Assembly (NCBI GenBank): GCA_024036415.1
Contig: JAMWET010005455.1
Coordinates: 649,501 to 713,500, forward strand
Length of the DNA stretch: 64,000 nucleotides
Source of the DNA: Prochilodus magdalenae
Lineage: Eukaryota; Chordata; Actinopteri; Characiformes; Prochilodontidae
Direction: 5' to 3'
Part shown: in pieces, positions 13,126 through 24,362 of the stretch
Layout: each line of letters starts with the position of its first letter
Numbering within the stretch: position 1 is the first letter of the stretch
Notes under the pieces: generated by a model
Databases searched by the model: none
What the model was told of the DNA's origin: nothing
Seen by the model: the letters and a program-made list of their open reading frames with translations, nothing else
Made by a program: the position numbers and the translations under genes

Positions 13126-14308
13126 TAAATATCAAGCTCACGTTCATTTTTATCCTGTACTCATTCATAAATAAAGCTTTGAACAATTATTTATAACCAA
13201 TGAAACCTTCAGAAACTCTGAGGTAAAGGATACGAGGCTAGGCTAGTAAACCAAGCTGGCGTATAAGAATAAATTAGCATTCGTCTGTTAGTTTAAAGAC
13301 TAGAATGACTGCCTGTCTCACTGTAAACTTCAAACCAGTGTCATCTACTTTGGCTTTTGTGGTCTGGTTCTGGGTTTAATTTAACACAGTGACAGCAAAC
13401 CACTGAGAGCGAATGAACTGAGCTGACTGCTGCCTCACATCAGTGTCAGTTTGTGTACGTTTATTACAAATAATGGCTTTAAATTCACGAATGCTATGCA
13501 ATGTGGCTCATCCAGCGAGTGCTGGCCTTTACAGGAGGGAAAGCACAGAAACTTGAAGGATCAGGACTGACTGTGCAGGCGCAGGTGTGTTAAACTCGTT
13601 TCCTTCCGGGCTACAGCTCTGCAGAGAGCAGCAATTTCCCCTCTTCTAAAGAATCACGTTTTGAATTCATTCATGGAGGCCTTACTCATTGGCTGATAAG
13701 TCTTTAAAGAGGCTGAACACCGAAACCTCCAAAGTTGTGCCCTGCAAGGACTGGACACATGGTTTCCATCGTCTGTGTAGCACTGCTGTATTTCATAAAG
13801 GCTTCTGTTGTTGCAGTACCAAAACACTAAGCAATGTCTAAATGGACTTATACTCTGAATACATAACATATGGTCTTTAGATGGGTAGGAACCCAGTGTT
13901 AGTAATGTGGCACAATACCAGATCATGTCTACTGTATGTCTACTGTGGCATCAAAATTAAGCTTAAAAAGAAGAAGGAAAAAAAACACCTTGAAAACAGG
14001 TGCAGTCAGTAATGAGGGAGTAATAGTCAACACCACAGAGATCCAACAAACCAGAGGTAAAATTAAAAAGACGTTACAGACATTCTGTCTGTCCCTCTCC
14101 CCCCGCCAGCCATCTCCCTCTTCCTACTGTATACGCCATCCAATCATTTTCTTCATTTCTCTGCAACCGGTGTTAATTAATGATCAGAGAATGGCAATGC
14201 AGCGGAAAGGCCACTGTTCTCAGTGCAACAGCAACTTCAGAAAAGAATAGAATAGTAAGCATGAAACACAGAGACGAAAAATTACATTCCCCCTCCTTTT
14301 CTTGATCT
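13126..14308. other. Region downstream of brcc3
   Basis: It probably includes the brcc3 3'UTR at its right end (below 14309), but no AATAAA complement was found near the stop. No other gene seen. Confidence 0.4.
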
Positions 14309-17300
14309 TCATAGCGAAGCCAGCTCTTGTATCAGTCTCTCCTTCTCCTTCTGTAGCTCGACGATGCTCTGTTTGTTCTGCTCAAGCCGATCCTCCAGCC
14401 ACTGTAACAGAGGGCCGCTTACTGCCGACATCTGGCTGCACAGGTTTTTAGTGAACACTGTAAAAAAGAGAGGGGGAAAGAGAGACCCTGTAAGTGGGCA
14501 CCAGTTTTCTGTAACACCCTAACTGTAACACCCATCTGATCGATTTTAAAGCACTGCTACTGGGTACATTATGGACTGTCTATCTCCGTATGTTTTGAGT
14601 TGTTCTTTGAGATCCAGTGCTGCTAGTTTGGCTGAAGTACCGAAGTCACTTTGTTATATGCACCAAACACCAAACATTTTCACCAGTGAGCTTAGAGAGG
14701 CAACAAGAATCTAAAAAGCAGCTTAAAGACATATTAATACTAACTTAGTATCATAAGATTTCTCTGGTTTTACGCTGCTTTTATTACTAATCACAATTTC
14801 CTGTAATTTCATTCTAATTTTAATGTTTAAATTTATTGTCTAATTTAATGTCTAATTTTATAGTTATAAAGTTTCAAACATTTACTTTTGTTTATCTTAA
14901 TTTTACTTTATTTTTTATAGTCACCTTATAGGTTTGTATTATGCATTCTATTATGAATTATATTGCTCGTCTCCTAAATATAGGTATTTATTTTAGGTAC
15001 ACTGTCTACCCTCTTTTTTCACAGCTCTCTCTGAAGCACTTTGAGCTGTATTTACTTATGAAAGGTCCTATACAAAAAAAACATTATTATTATTATTATT
15101 ATTATTTGTTTTTGTAAGTATTCATTTATCTTGGCTGATCTGTATTGCAGCTTCGTGACTTACAATGCATAAATCCAAATTATTCCAATGCTTCAATCCT
15201 GGTCCTTTCCCTGCACATTTTAGTGGGCTCATGCTTTAACACCCCCCTGCAGCTCTGAAAGGGCTTGTTAATGAGCTGTTAAACTGAATCAGGTGTGTTG
15301 GGAGCAGGAAAAATGTTCAAATGTGCAGGGCATGGTGCCTTCAACACCGGAAAAACACTGCCCCTTATTGAATTCTCCTGCAACACCAGAACTAAAGCAT
15401 AGCATAATTCCACATCAAGCTGAATATTGTACCCCACAGTAAAGCAGCATACCTGATCCATTGTGTATCTTCGTTATTGGATCCAAGTGAGTTAAACTAC
15501 GGAAACACAAAGAAAAAACTTCAATCAGAGCACTTTTACTTTAGGTAATTTAAAAAAATCTACACTCATCAAATGATAGTTACACAAATAGTTGCACCCA
15601 GAAGGAATCAACCAACAGGAATGAAACTTGAAGGGTAGGATGGACATGCAAATGACGTAATGTAAGCAGTGATGTAAGCAAGACTGGGTAACTGACTGAC
15701 ACAACAGCCACGATTGCATTCAGATTGGACATTCAGAAAGCAGTGATGTCCTACATGCAAGCACCATTGACCGACTACGCACTATGCAGTACTACATGCA
15801 CACAGACTGCGCTTTACACCATGTCATTGTCAGTAAAGACTGCAATGGTGTCGTGCTAGACTGTCATGGAGTGACTCGGATTGGCAGTGGGTCATCTTCA
15901 GTTACGAGTCCCGCTTTCGTCTTGTTAGAGACGACCAACGAATCTGTGTGTGGAGGCACCGTGAGGTCACCCCACATTCACTACTTCCGCAAAATCTGCA
16001 GGACTATGTGAGAATATTTAAGCTGTAGGGGATGGATTATCACCGCACACTATTAGAAACATCTACAACTCCATTCCAAAACGTCAGGCATGTCACGTTT
16101 ACAAACATGGCTTGACGCCATACTGCAAGACACTACTTCTCTATGTGTAGCTCAATAAATATTACCCATATCAGTAAATATTTATCACCATTTATTGTTC
16201 TGGGTAACCTTTATCTTCCTTCCCAATAGCACTGCAATCCCACACTTCCTTCCGGGTGCAACTATTCTTGTGATGATTAGTATATAAAATTATATAAACA
16301 TACCTTTTATAAAGAAGTGTGTGCTTGTGAATTGCTCTGTGGATTCTACTGCTAGATCTGCTTAAACTGAACTCCAAGTTAAACTTTCTTCTAACTGGAC
16401 AAAGATAAAGAGGTAACTCACCTGTGAATCCTTCTGTATGTATCCTGCTCTTCCTGACAGAGGATTCTCGGGAGTTCAACCGCAGACTCCAGGCACACTT
16501 TACCGATAGCCTCATGCGGAACCACGTGGATGGGAATCTCAATTCTCTCATACCTTGATGTAATTACAGAGGATAATTTAACATTGACAGTAATAATAAA
16601 AATAAAAATAATAATAACAATATTTTGACCCAAATACCCCACAATGGCGTAGATGTCACAAGCCTGAAGAGATCCATATACAGCTTTCTCCATCTCTTAA
16701 ACTCAAGGAGTCCCTAAATGGCCCATATTGAGCATCCTGATGCTATCTCATTGCAGTTTGTGAATTTGTGATCATGTGACCTCTTCCACAGAAAGATGAT
16801 ATGATTGGTTAGTGCAGGAGATCAAATCGGCTCATTCTGAAAGTTTGCGTTCTGTATCTATAAGGTCTGTTATCAACCCATTTAACAGCTCGAATGCTCT
16901 GATAACATGTTCTATATTACATAGAATCCATTCTGACCCCGTATCTAGAGCATAGCAAAGAAATGCAAGTTATAAAAAGGTTGATGAGACACATTACCGG
17001 TATTTTGTCACAATAAGACAGATCATTATAAGAATTGGTTTGATACATGCTGCTTACTTACTGGCCCATGTGCTATCTGATCAGGCTTTGGTTTAAAATG
17101 TATATCACTTATATTTCTTCATTAACAGCAACAGGGGACATGCAGGCTGTTGTGAGGCAAATACTTCCAAAAGTTATTTCACTAATTTTACCATCTTTGA
17201 CATTACATTAAAAAACTATGAAGACTCGTGTAGGTCCACTGGAGGTTCTGCATAGACCCCTGATTTCTATCCCCTACACTGCAAAGAAGATTCCTTTTGT

Positions 17301-20300
17301 TCCTCTATAATTAACCACTTCACAGCAAACCACTCTGAATGACATATTCTATATTATATACACCCACATTCTATATTACATATACCCATATGTCATTTTG
17401 AATGTGTTCTGCCTGTAACTGTTTAGGGTGGAGTAGTAGAAACAGTATTTCCGAGATGTAACAGCCTTCCTCAAACTAAATTAGCAATTTATATACCCAT
17501 ATTCTATATTACATACACCCATATTCTATATTACATATACCCATATTCTATATTACATATACCCATATTCTATATTACATACACCCATATTCTATATTAC
17601 ATATACCCATATTCTATATTACATATACCCATATTCTATATTATATACATCCATATTCTATATTACATATACCCATATTCTATATTACATATACCCATAT
17701 TCTATATTATATACACCCCTATTCTATATTACATATACCCATATTCTATATTATATACACCCATATTCTATATTACATATACCCATATGTCATTTTGAAT
17801 GTGTTCTGCCTGTAACTGTTTAGGGTGGAGTAGTAGAAACAGTGTTTCTGAGATGTACCTGCCTTCCTCAAACTAAATTAGCAATTTATCTACCCATATT
17901 CTATATTATATACATCCCGTGGACTGAATTACTGGTGGACTTCTGTGAATTAAATTCAGAGTGTAAGAAAGGGAAATCTCTGCAGAGCTGCTGCCCCAAA
18001 GGAACCCAGTCGATGCACACTTGCCATTAGGAACTTTAGTGCAATTTGAGGCTGAAGATCGATGCAAGAACCACAATCATCATGTCATCCTAATTACTGG
18101 CTTGTGCCTCATTAAAAGCTAATTAGTATAATATTCATCCTCATTAATCCGTCTCAAGCCAATCAGTCATTTCATAAGCTCCCCAGATAAAAAATGAGTC
18201 CCCTCTGTGATGTTCTGCGGATGTTTGAAATATTTTGAAATGAGTTCTTTGGTTAAGGAAACAGTAAATCTTAACCATGAGGAAAATAATATTCCTATCC
18301 CTGTATTCCAAGATGACAGTTCTCGCGTTCACAGGGCTGCGAATGTGACCGATTGGCATGATGAACAAGAAGCATTCACATATCTTCTTGGAAATCTAAG
18401 GGACTACCTGGAACAACCAGTAAAACACCAGGGAAGGCAGCCACCAAACCTGAACCCACTGCACAATTCTCTGATTCAAGAGTGTCTGAGTTGGCCTACA
18501 TCCAGAAACTTGTCCTGTTCATCCCAAATCCAATCACAGCTGTTATTGGTGCTCGTGGAGGTCATTATACGCCATTAGATTTCAAATTTCAGATGACTCA
18601 TTTTGGGACCAGTGAGCTTAGTTGTTGTCATTTTTTTCTACTAATATAAAAGTGTGAAAACAGTAAAAAAAAAATTCAAAAAGAAATAAATAAATAAATA
18701 AACAAATAAAATAATGCTAATAATGCTAATGCTAATAATAATAATAATAATAATAATATAAACTCCATTAGTGGGTGTAATCCACTTTTGAATGGTAGTG
18801 CAAATACACATATGTATGTCATTACTTACTCTGAGCCTTTCTGGGCTTGCACGGACTGGAAACAGGTGTACAGAACTCTGCCCGTCTATAAGAACACAAA
18901 GTTTATCAGTGCAATTAGTCAAAAACACAACCATTCGATAAAGTTCTAGAAACATAACGCCATTATAAAACACTTAACACTATTATGCACTATTGCTGGA
19001 GAACCTATTAAGTTTAACTTTCAATAGGAGCTTATTTAGACTTAATGTTGTACTTCTATGCTTCAGTTACCTTGGTGTTTTTATCTTCAATGAAGCAAGA
19101 GAAGATAAGACCAACGAAACCCTGATCCATCATCTGGTACATAGCCTGAGTCCTCACATCTGCACAAAATGATAAACAGAAGGATTATGAATCACTCGAT
19201 AACTAAACACCTCCTATGTTTATGTCTTTGCTAACTAGCAACGAACGCAATAAAGATGAATATCGTATTCTATAATTTACTCTTTAATGAACTTTTCAAT
19301 ACAAAACATATAAAATGGAAAACCAAGGACGTGCAAAGTAGCAGCAATAAAGTATTTCAAAACTAAATTAACTTTCCATTAATCTAATAAACAAGTCAAT
19401 CTAAATCTAATTTTTAACAGTGAATTCATCTGTGCTTTCTGAGGTCTGTCTGCACTCTGCTGCGACTAAATTCTACAATCACAGGTCAGCTTATTGAATC
19501 ATATTACTAACAAATCATCAATTAGTAAACTATTAATTGCCAACTAATTCGGTAACCAAACCTTTTTTGTTGTTGTTTTGCAGAGACCAAGGTACGAATA
19601 CAGTAGTCATTTGAGAGTCAAAAATTTTTAGATTAGAAACATTTTTGCCAACTGTGCTTACACACAGAGGAATTCAATCTCTGCATTTAAACCCATCCAT
19701 GCAGTGAAACACCCACACGCTACTGAACACAGACTAGGGTGCAGTGAGCACACATGCCCAGAGCAGTGCCCACAGCAGTGCTCAAAGCCTATCCATGGCA
19801 CCCGGGGAGCAGTTGGGATGTTGATCCCTTGCTCAAGAGCACTTGAGTCATGTCCTTCAGGTCAGGAAATTAAACCAGCAATCATATGACTGGCTGCCCA
19901 ACTTCCAGCCCAAGACTGCCCACAGTTACTCATGTTACCCAGATACTTCTAATAGATTAATAGAATTTAATAAGCTCTGTGTTAGGTTAAAACGAGAGGG
20001 ATGGGGATAGAGTAACTTTCTGACAGGCTAAATCAAACATTCCGACAAGCCAGCTTTGACCTGCAGGCCACATTTTGGGCAGCCCTGCTTTAAAAGACTT
20101 CAGTTCAAATGAAAAAGACTCAAATCCTTATACTAAGCGACAGACTAACCGACATGCGATGGCCACACAGTGATGTGTGGATGAGAGTGGTACCATCCTA
20201 CCACCCTCACAGGACGTCCAGTCATCTCAGCCAACCTGTGCTTTACGTTAAGAAAGAAAACACTGGACATTTCAGCTTGAAAGTCCATATTGAGATGAAT

Positions 20301-21459
20301 GTCCAAAAGTAAAGTAGTTTGTGATCCAGAACAAATCCTCTCATCTCAGCAGTTCTACAGTTACAGACTGTAGTTCATCTGTTTTTCTGTATACTTTACT
20401 ATCCAGTTCTTTAATGGTCAGGACCCCACAGAGCAGGTATTATGTGGGTAGTAGATCTTTCTTAGGACTGCAGTGACACTGACATGGTGGTGGTGTGTTA
20501 GTGTGTGTTGTGCTGGTGTAAGTGGATCAGACACAGTAGTGTTGCGGACTCACTGTCCACTCTATTAGAACCCTCCTACTATGCTGGTCCACTGGTACAG
20601 TCAGATACAATAGCTCAACTGCTGCTGTACAGTTTGTGTTGATCATCCTCTAGTTCTTTATCAGTGGTCACAGGACGCTGCCCACAGGATGCTGCCCACA
20701 GGATGCTGCCCACAGGACGCTGCCCACAGGACGCTGCCCACAGGACGCTGCCCACAGGACGCTGCCTGGCTGGATACTTTGGTTTGTGGACGTTTCTCAG
20801 TCTGGCAAGGACACTGAGGTATCCAGCAGCACTGCTGTGTCTAATTCACTCAAAACCAGCATAACACACACCAACACCCAGCACCATGTCAATGTCACTG
20901 CTGTTCTGAGAATGATCCACCCCCCACATATAAACTGCTCTGCGGTGGTCCTGTGGGGGGTCCTGATCATTGAAAAACAGAGTAACAAAATATAAAGAGA
21001 AACTGTAACTGAAGAACTACAAAAAGAACTACAATAAAATGGACAGTGAGTGTAGACATAATGAGTTGGGGTTGTCTGTAAGGATATCTCAGCTTCAGTC
21101 GAGGCTGCAGAGAGCTGCTCTGGAGAAATCTCCACACGGTCCTTCCTCTTGTCTGATCGGCGGAGGATGATGACGGAGTGAATATGGACAATGCGGTTGG
21201 TGTCGACCTGTGGAGAGATGTATAATCTGCTTCAGCACGTTAGTTATCGGGGTATGGATAAGAAAAGGGCTTCACAAGAGCTCCGTGATTCAGTGTCTGT
21301 CCCCACTTATGTTCAGTCGATAAAACACAAACGCTTAAAGACGCGACTGCCTACCTCTCCGATGCAGAGTCCCATAACCTCCTCTTTCTCTGTGCTCAAA
21401 GCATGATTCATACAAACTAGAAATGCGTCTGACTCTAGATGTACCGCACTCACTGCCAT
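14309..21459 (-). CDS. brcc3: BRCC36, K63-specific JAMM deubiquitinase (complete, 8 coding exons)
   Basis: BRCC36 is the zinc metalloprotease that cleaves K63-linked ubiquitin chains in the nuclear BRCA1-A complex and the cytoplasmic BRISC complex (family knowledge). Coding exons read on the minus strand: 21355-21459, 21088-21207, 20150-20237, 19071-19159, 18830-18885, 16422-16553, 15453-15496, 14309-14457. They sum to 783 nt, giving 260 aa plus TGA, and every junction keeps frame. The protein starts MAVSAVHLESDAFL. The MPN+ core holds the likely catalytic Glu27 and the JAMM motif GWYHSHPH...D, with zinc ligands His92, His94 and Asp105. The C-terminal coiled coil ends LIQELASL. Human BRCC3 is longer (316 aa) mainly through a segment after 'GLCIGE' and an internal stretch after 'QAQK'; both are absent here. 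Seven junctions are accounted for: six GT-AG introns and intron 2, which is AT-AC. No clear poly(A) signal was found close to the stop. The gene is divergent from cmc4. Confidence 0.97.
15185..15345. mobile_element. Palindromic 'AATCAGGTGTGTTGGAGCAG' MITE
   Basis: Left half CAATCCTGGTCCTTTCCCTG...CTGAAAGGGCTTGTTAATGA, right half CTGAATCAGGTGTGTTGGGA...TGCAGGGCATGGTGCCTTC. This is a fish-wide inverted-repeat family with several copies in the window. Confidence 0.7.
15560..16281 (+). mobile_element. Tc1-like remnant, family A, in brcc3 intron 6
   Basis: Both ends are preserved: ATAGTTGCACCCAGAAGGAA at the left, and the inverted TTCCTTCCGGGTGCAACTAT at the right. The internal transposase is deleted and full of stops. 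About 720 bp. It lies between brcc3 exons 7 and 6, in the opposite orientation to the gene. Confidence 0.85.
17335..17915. repeat. 22-bp AT-rich minisatellite in brcc3 intron 5
   Basis: Unit TACATATACCCATATTCTAT AT, repeated about 20 times. The array is interrupted by a block of about 110 bp (TCATTTTGAATGTGTTCTGC to AAACTAAATTAGCAATTTAT) that occurs at both 17390-17500 and 17788-17890. Confidence 0.92.
18395..18580 (+). repeat. Dispersed repeat family R, 5' portion, in brcc3 intron 5
   Basis: ACCAGGGAAGGCAGCCACCA, CAATTCTCTGATTCAAGAGT and TGGCCTACATCCAGAAACTT match the 4.7 kb copy. Confidence 0.65.
18718..18760. repeat. (AAT)n microsatellite in brcc3 intron 5
   Basis: GCTAAT units followed by about eight AAT units. 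Confidence 0.85.
19655..19915. repeat. Dispersed repeat T in brcc3 intron 3
   Basis: TGTGCTTACACACAGAGGAA, GAGCAGTTGGGATGTTGATC and CCTTGCTCAAGAGCACTTGA. A relative lies at 10.84-10.99 kb. The tail GCTCAAGAGCAC is common in fish repeats. Confidence 0.55.
20335..21035. mobile_element. Palindromic MITE filling brcc3 intron 2
   Basis: Long inverted termini: left TCTGTTTTTCTGTATACTTT ... GGTCAGGACCCCACAGAGCA, right CCTGTGGGGGGTCCTGATCA ... TGAAAAACAGAGTAACAAAA. Partial relatives lie at 30.7 and 62.6 kb (GAGCACTNTGTAGTTCTA, GTGACACTGACATGGTGG). Its interior includes a 14-bp tandem array. There is no coding capacity, so it is a non-autonomous DNA element. Confidence 0.75.
20669..20766. repeat. 14-bp tandem repeat, 7 units
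   Basis: CACAGGACGCTGCC, with two GGAT variants, exactly 7 units. Lies inside the MITE of brcc3 intron 2. Confidence 0.92.
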
Positions 21460-22512
21460 GATACGGGAATTAGTTCCCAAAATAAGTAATAGCTCTGATT
21501 TTCAATCTGATTTTGACGGATGTTTATCAGGGCGCGAGTAGTTCCGTATCAGCGGTGTGTTTGTGTGTTACATCAAATACTCTCCGCGGGACACCTCTAA
21601 AAGTGGTCCGAATGGGCGCATAAACAGAACGTTCCTTTCATTTTTTTTAAATAAAAAAAGAGTTTTATGCAGTGTATATATATTTGCATTTAAAAATAAC
21701 CGGTATCGCTGTAGTCTATAACTAAACTGCTGCAAAGTATTTCAGCGCTTCTTAAGAACAATCTTATCATAAATATGTGGGTTAAAGGGGGAACAGGTGT
21801 GAATGCGTACCCCTCACCTGTGTTTGAAGATGTATATGTATATGATTTGGACCAGTGGTACAACTAGGATCTTATAGGCCCCAAGGCAAACTAACTACCG
21901 AACTAACTAATAGCCTAGAAACTAACTAATAAATGCTAATAAATAAAATAAATGCTAATAAATAAAAATAAATACATAAATAGATGAATAAGTGAGTGAG
22001 TGAGTGAGTGAGTGAGTAATTGAATAAATAGGGCAACTGGCAGTCGTGCAACGCAAGTCATATAATAATATTATAATTATAATATAATATAGTAATAAGC
22101 CGCAAACACGCCCTCCCTGTTTTTGTGACCTCACAAGAATACAACAAATTGATATATCTGTACCAATTTGGACTTCAGTAGTTTATATATATATATATAT
22201 AGTTTGTATGTATGTATGTTTTATATCAATGTGACGGTTCCTGGCTGCATTAATAATATGCTTATATAGGAACGTTCGTTAACAAGCAATTCAGTTTTTG
22301 GTCGGAAGACATTCAGACGGGCACGGAGTAGGTGACGTCAGTTTATTATGTTTGCTGTTTCGTGTGGCTGTTTTTATGCTTCCCGTTAGGATTAACACCT
22401 CTCTGTGCGCCGAATAAAACAGGCTAATTAATAAATCCTGTTTTAGATAGATAGTTTGGTCTCCTTGGTGTTAGTACACCGTGAAACCGGTGTGTGTCTT
22501 AAGCTTATACAG
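21460..22512. promoter_or_regulatory. Divergent brcc3/cmc4 intergenic promoter region
   Basis: The two start codons are 1053 bp apart on opposite strands. A perfect palindromic CRE, TGACGTCA, lies at 22333-22340, close to cmc4. The brcc3 side (21460-21620) is CpG-containing. Between them is AT-rich repeat sequence (a GTGA microsatellite at 21991-22018 and an AT run near 22185), so there may be two separate core promoters rather than one compact bidirectional one. Confidence 0.55.
21991..22018. repeat. (GTGA)n microsatellite
   Basis: Six to seven GTGA units in the brcc3/cmc4 intergenic region. Confidence 0.9.
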
Positions 22513-22882
22513 ATGTCCCAGAAGGATCCCTGTCAGAAAGAAGCGTGTGCGATACAGAAATGTTTACAAGGTGACTTAGTGCTGTTTTCACAGCCACACT
22601 CGGTTGAGCCACTCTTCCTGATAGCAGCGACTTTTAAAATTCTGTCTTGTGTTTTTCACAGCCAATAAATATATCGAAAGTCGCTGTGAGGACGTGATCC
22701 GGGCCATGCGGAGATGCTGCGAAGCCCACAGTGGAGTGAACTCCGTCTGCTGCTCTGGCTTTGCTCGAGAGAACAAGGACACAGAGGAGAAAACAGGGGC
22801 CACCTTAAGTACAGCTTCGGCTCATATCATGCATCACGCCCATGTTATTAACTGCTCTAAAGAATTTACGATTGCATCGTAA
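22513..22882 (+). CDS. cmc4: CMC4, twin CX9C mitochondrial protein (2 coding exons)
   Basis: CMC4 (p8MTCP1) is a small twin CX9C protein of the mitochondrial intermembrane space, of the type imported by the Mia40 disulfide relay (family knowledge). Exons are 22513-22570 and 22662-22882, split by a 91-nt GT-AG intron inside codon 20; total 279 nt, 92 aa. The N-terminus reads MSQKDPCQKEACAIQKCLQ, very like human CMC4. Cys7-x9-Cys17 forms the first CX9C. The second is C-x9-C in ESRCEDVIRAMRRCC, followed by further cysteines in SVCCSGF. The ATG lies directly after a possible acceptor (TTATACAG), consistent with a non-coding upstream exon as in mammals. Human CMC4 is 68 aa; here about 24 extra residues, rich in Ala, Ser and His, run to the stop. 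ATTAAA at 22901 is a likely poly(A) signal. No MTCP1 (p13) homologue is seen nearby. Confidence 0.93.
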
Positions 22883-22906
22883 ACGTGCTGTACTGCCTGG
22901 ATTAAA

Positions 22907-24210
22907 GATCAAGTGAAAACCCCCTAGGCTTGTTTTCAATCAAAATATAATTAAAAATTATATTATATCAATTAAATCAATTAAAAAAAAATTTAATCTG
23001 GTTTACCTAAAATGAAAGAGACTATATAAACAAACTGACAGTCAAACCAATCACGATAAGTGGGGTGGAACTAATAATTAAAAGAACAATTGAGATTATA
23101 TTCAGTTAGGTTAAAAATTAAGTAAAACCAAATTAAATAAAATCTAAACACTTTATAAAAGTAAATAAATGAAAAACAGAAATAGAGACAATAACAAATA
23201 GAGCATAGCAAAATAGAAATGGTAAAAATGAGAATATAAGTGTGTTTTTTGTATTGAAATTAACATTAACAATAAAATAAGTCAATGGCAGATTTGTAGG
23301 CAAGAAAAAGATCAAAATGAAAACTAAAAGGAAGCTCAATTAATTAAAATAATAAACAGAATTCTAACAAGTAAAAAAACAAAAATTTAATGAAAAATTA
23401 ATAGAAATAATATGGAGACTAAAAAAGTAACAAATGAATAAAATAATGATGAATTTTAATGATTGAATGTAATTAATGCAAAATCAAGGAAAACAGTTAC
23501 CGTGGATGTGGTTAGGAATTGTTTAAAGTTTAAAATGTTATTGACAATAAAAAAAAAAACGACCTCAGTGCCTACCAGTTGATCTGACCACTGGAGCAAG
23601 TCTGATCATTTCCATTATGTGTAGACATCACTAAGGTAATATGAGCTGGTGTATGACCAGTGTTTTCAGTGGCAACATTGAGTCAGTTTGTTTCCTGTCG
23701 GGCTTCTACTAAGGGTGTTACAATCAGTAACGATGAGTGATTCATTAGCAGAAGTGGTCTAACTAGGATCTCATGGGTCCCAGTACAAAACACCATAATG
23801 CTACATCCCATGAGAATCACTCATGAATAAAAATCTATTTAGAATTTACTCATGTCTTAAAAACAGGGCAATGCTGTCCAAAGCATGCTGCTCCATCCAG
23901 GGTCTCCATGGGTGGCAAAGGTTTTAACCATGAACACTCAACATGAACCATTTTAAACATGCATTATTGGTTTCTATCTCTAAGGAGGAAAGCAGGTGTA
24001 TATGGTTCCTCAAGGGGGTGGTTCTCTAAGCAGTCCACAGGGATCCCTGGAGATCTTCTTTTCTGCAGATTTTGGTTGGATGTAGACTTCCCCAACCAGT
24101 CCACATATTTGCCGCATCTCTGCCTGTTGCAGGTTTTGTAGTATCAGAAGTCAGAACTGTATGGTTTGAGAACCACTGCCTTAAAGAACCCCTTTAATAT
24201 GGTTCTATAT
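22907..24210. other. AT-rich cmc4-fundc2 intergenic stretch
   Basis: Very A-rich between 22930 and 23560 with no coding signal; the rest is unremarkable until the MITE and SINE at 24.2-24.9 kb. Confidence 0.5.
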
Positions 24211-24362
24211 AACAGTGTTTCTCAACCCTGGTACTGGAGCCACCCTGCTCCCAACACATATGGTTCCACCAATCAGCTCATTAACAAGCCCTTTTAGACC
24301 TGTAGGGTGTGGGGTACAATGTCCTTAACAGGGTGCCTCCAGAACCAGGGTTGAGAAACACT
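24211..24362. mobile_element. Copy of the 'CTCAACCCTG' MITE family
   Basis: TTTCTCAACCCTGGTACTGG at the left and AGAACCAGGGTTGAGAAACA at the right are clean inverted ends; about 150 bp. Confidence 0.75.

Larger units (their letters stand above)
20238..21087 (-). other. brcc3: brcc3 intron 2, U12-type AT-AC intron
   Basis: Exon 2 ends ...GCTGAG at 21088. The intron begins ATATCCTTA (21087 downward), a perfect start for the U12-type AT-AC 5' splice site, and no GT is available in frame. Near the 3' end TTTCTTAAC (about 20256-20248) matches the U12 branch-site consensus. The intron ends in AC at 20239-20238, and exon 3 opens AGG TTG GCT, giving E-R-L-A exactly as in BRCC36 orthologues. The nearby AG (20237-20236) would shift frame and hit TGA at once. 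Length 850 nt. Most of it is occupied by an inverted-repeat element. Confidence 0.92.

Noticed and set aside
20236..20237. AG that could serve as a normal acceptor for brcc3 exon 3
   Set aside because: It gives GAG/GTT GGC TGA, an immediate stop, and there is no GT donor at exon 2 to pair with.
20797..21135. Minus-strand ORF containing MEISPEQLSAASTEAE followed by an unrelated tail
   Set aside because: The start is real brcc3 exon 2; the tail is read-through of the AT-AC intron and the MITE, not protein.
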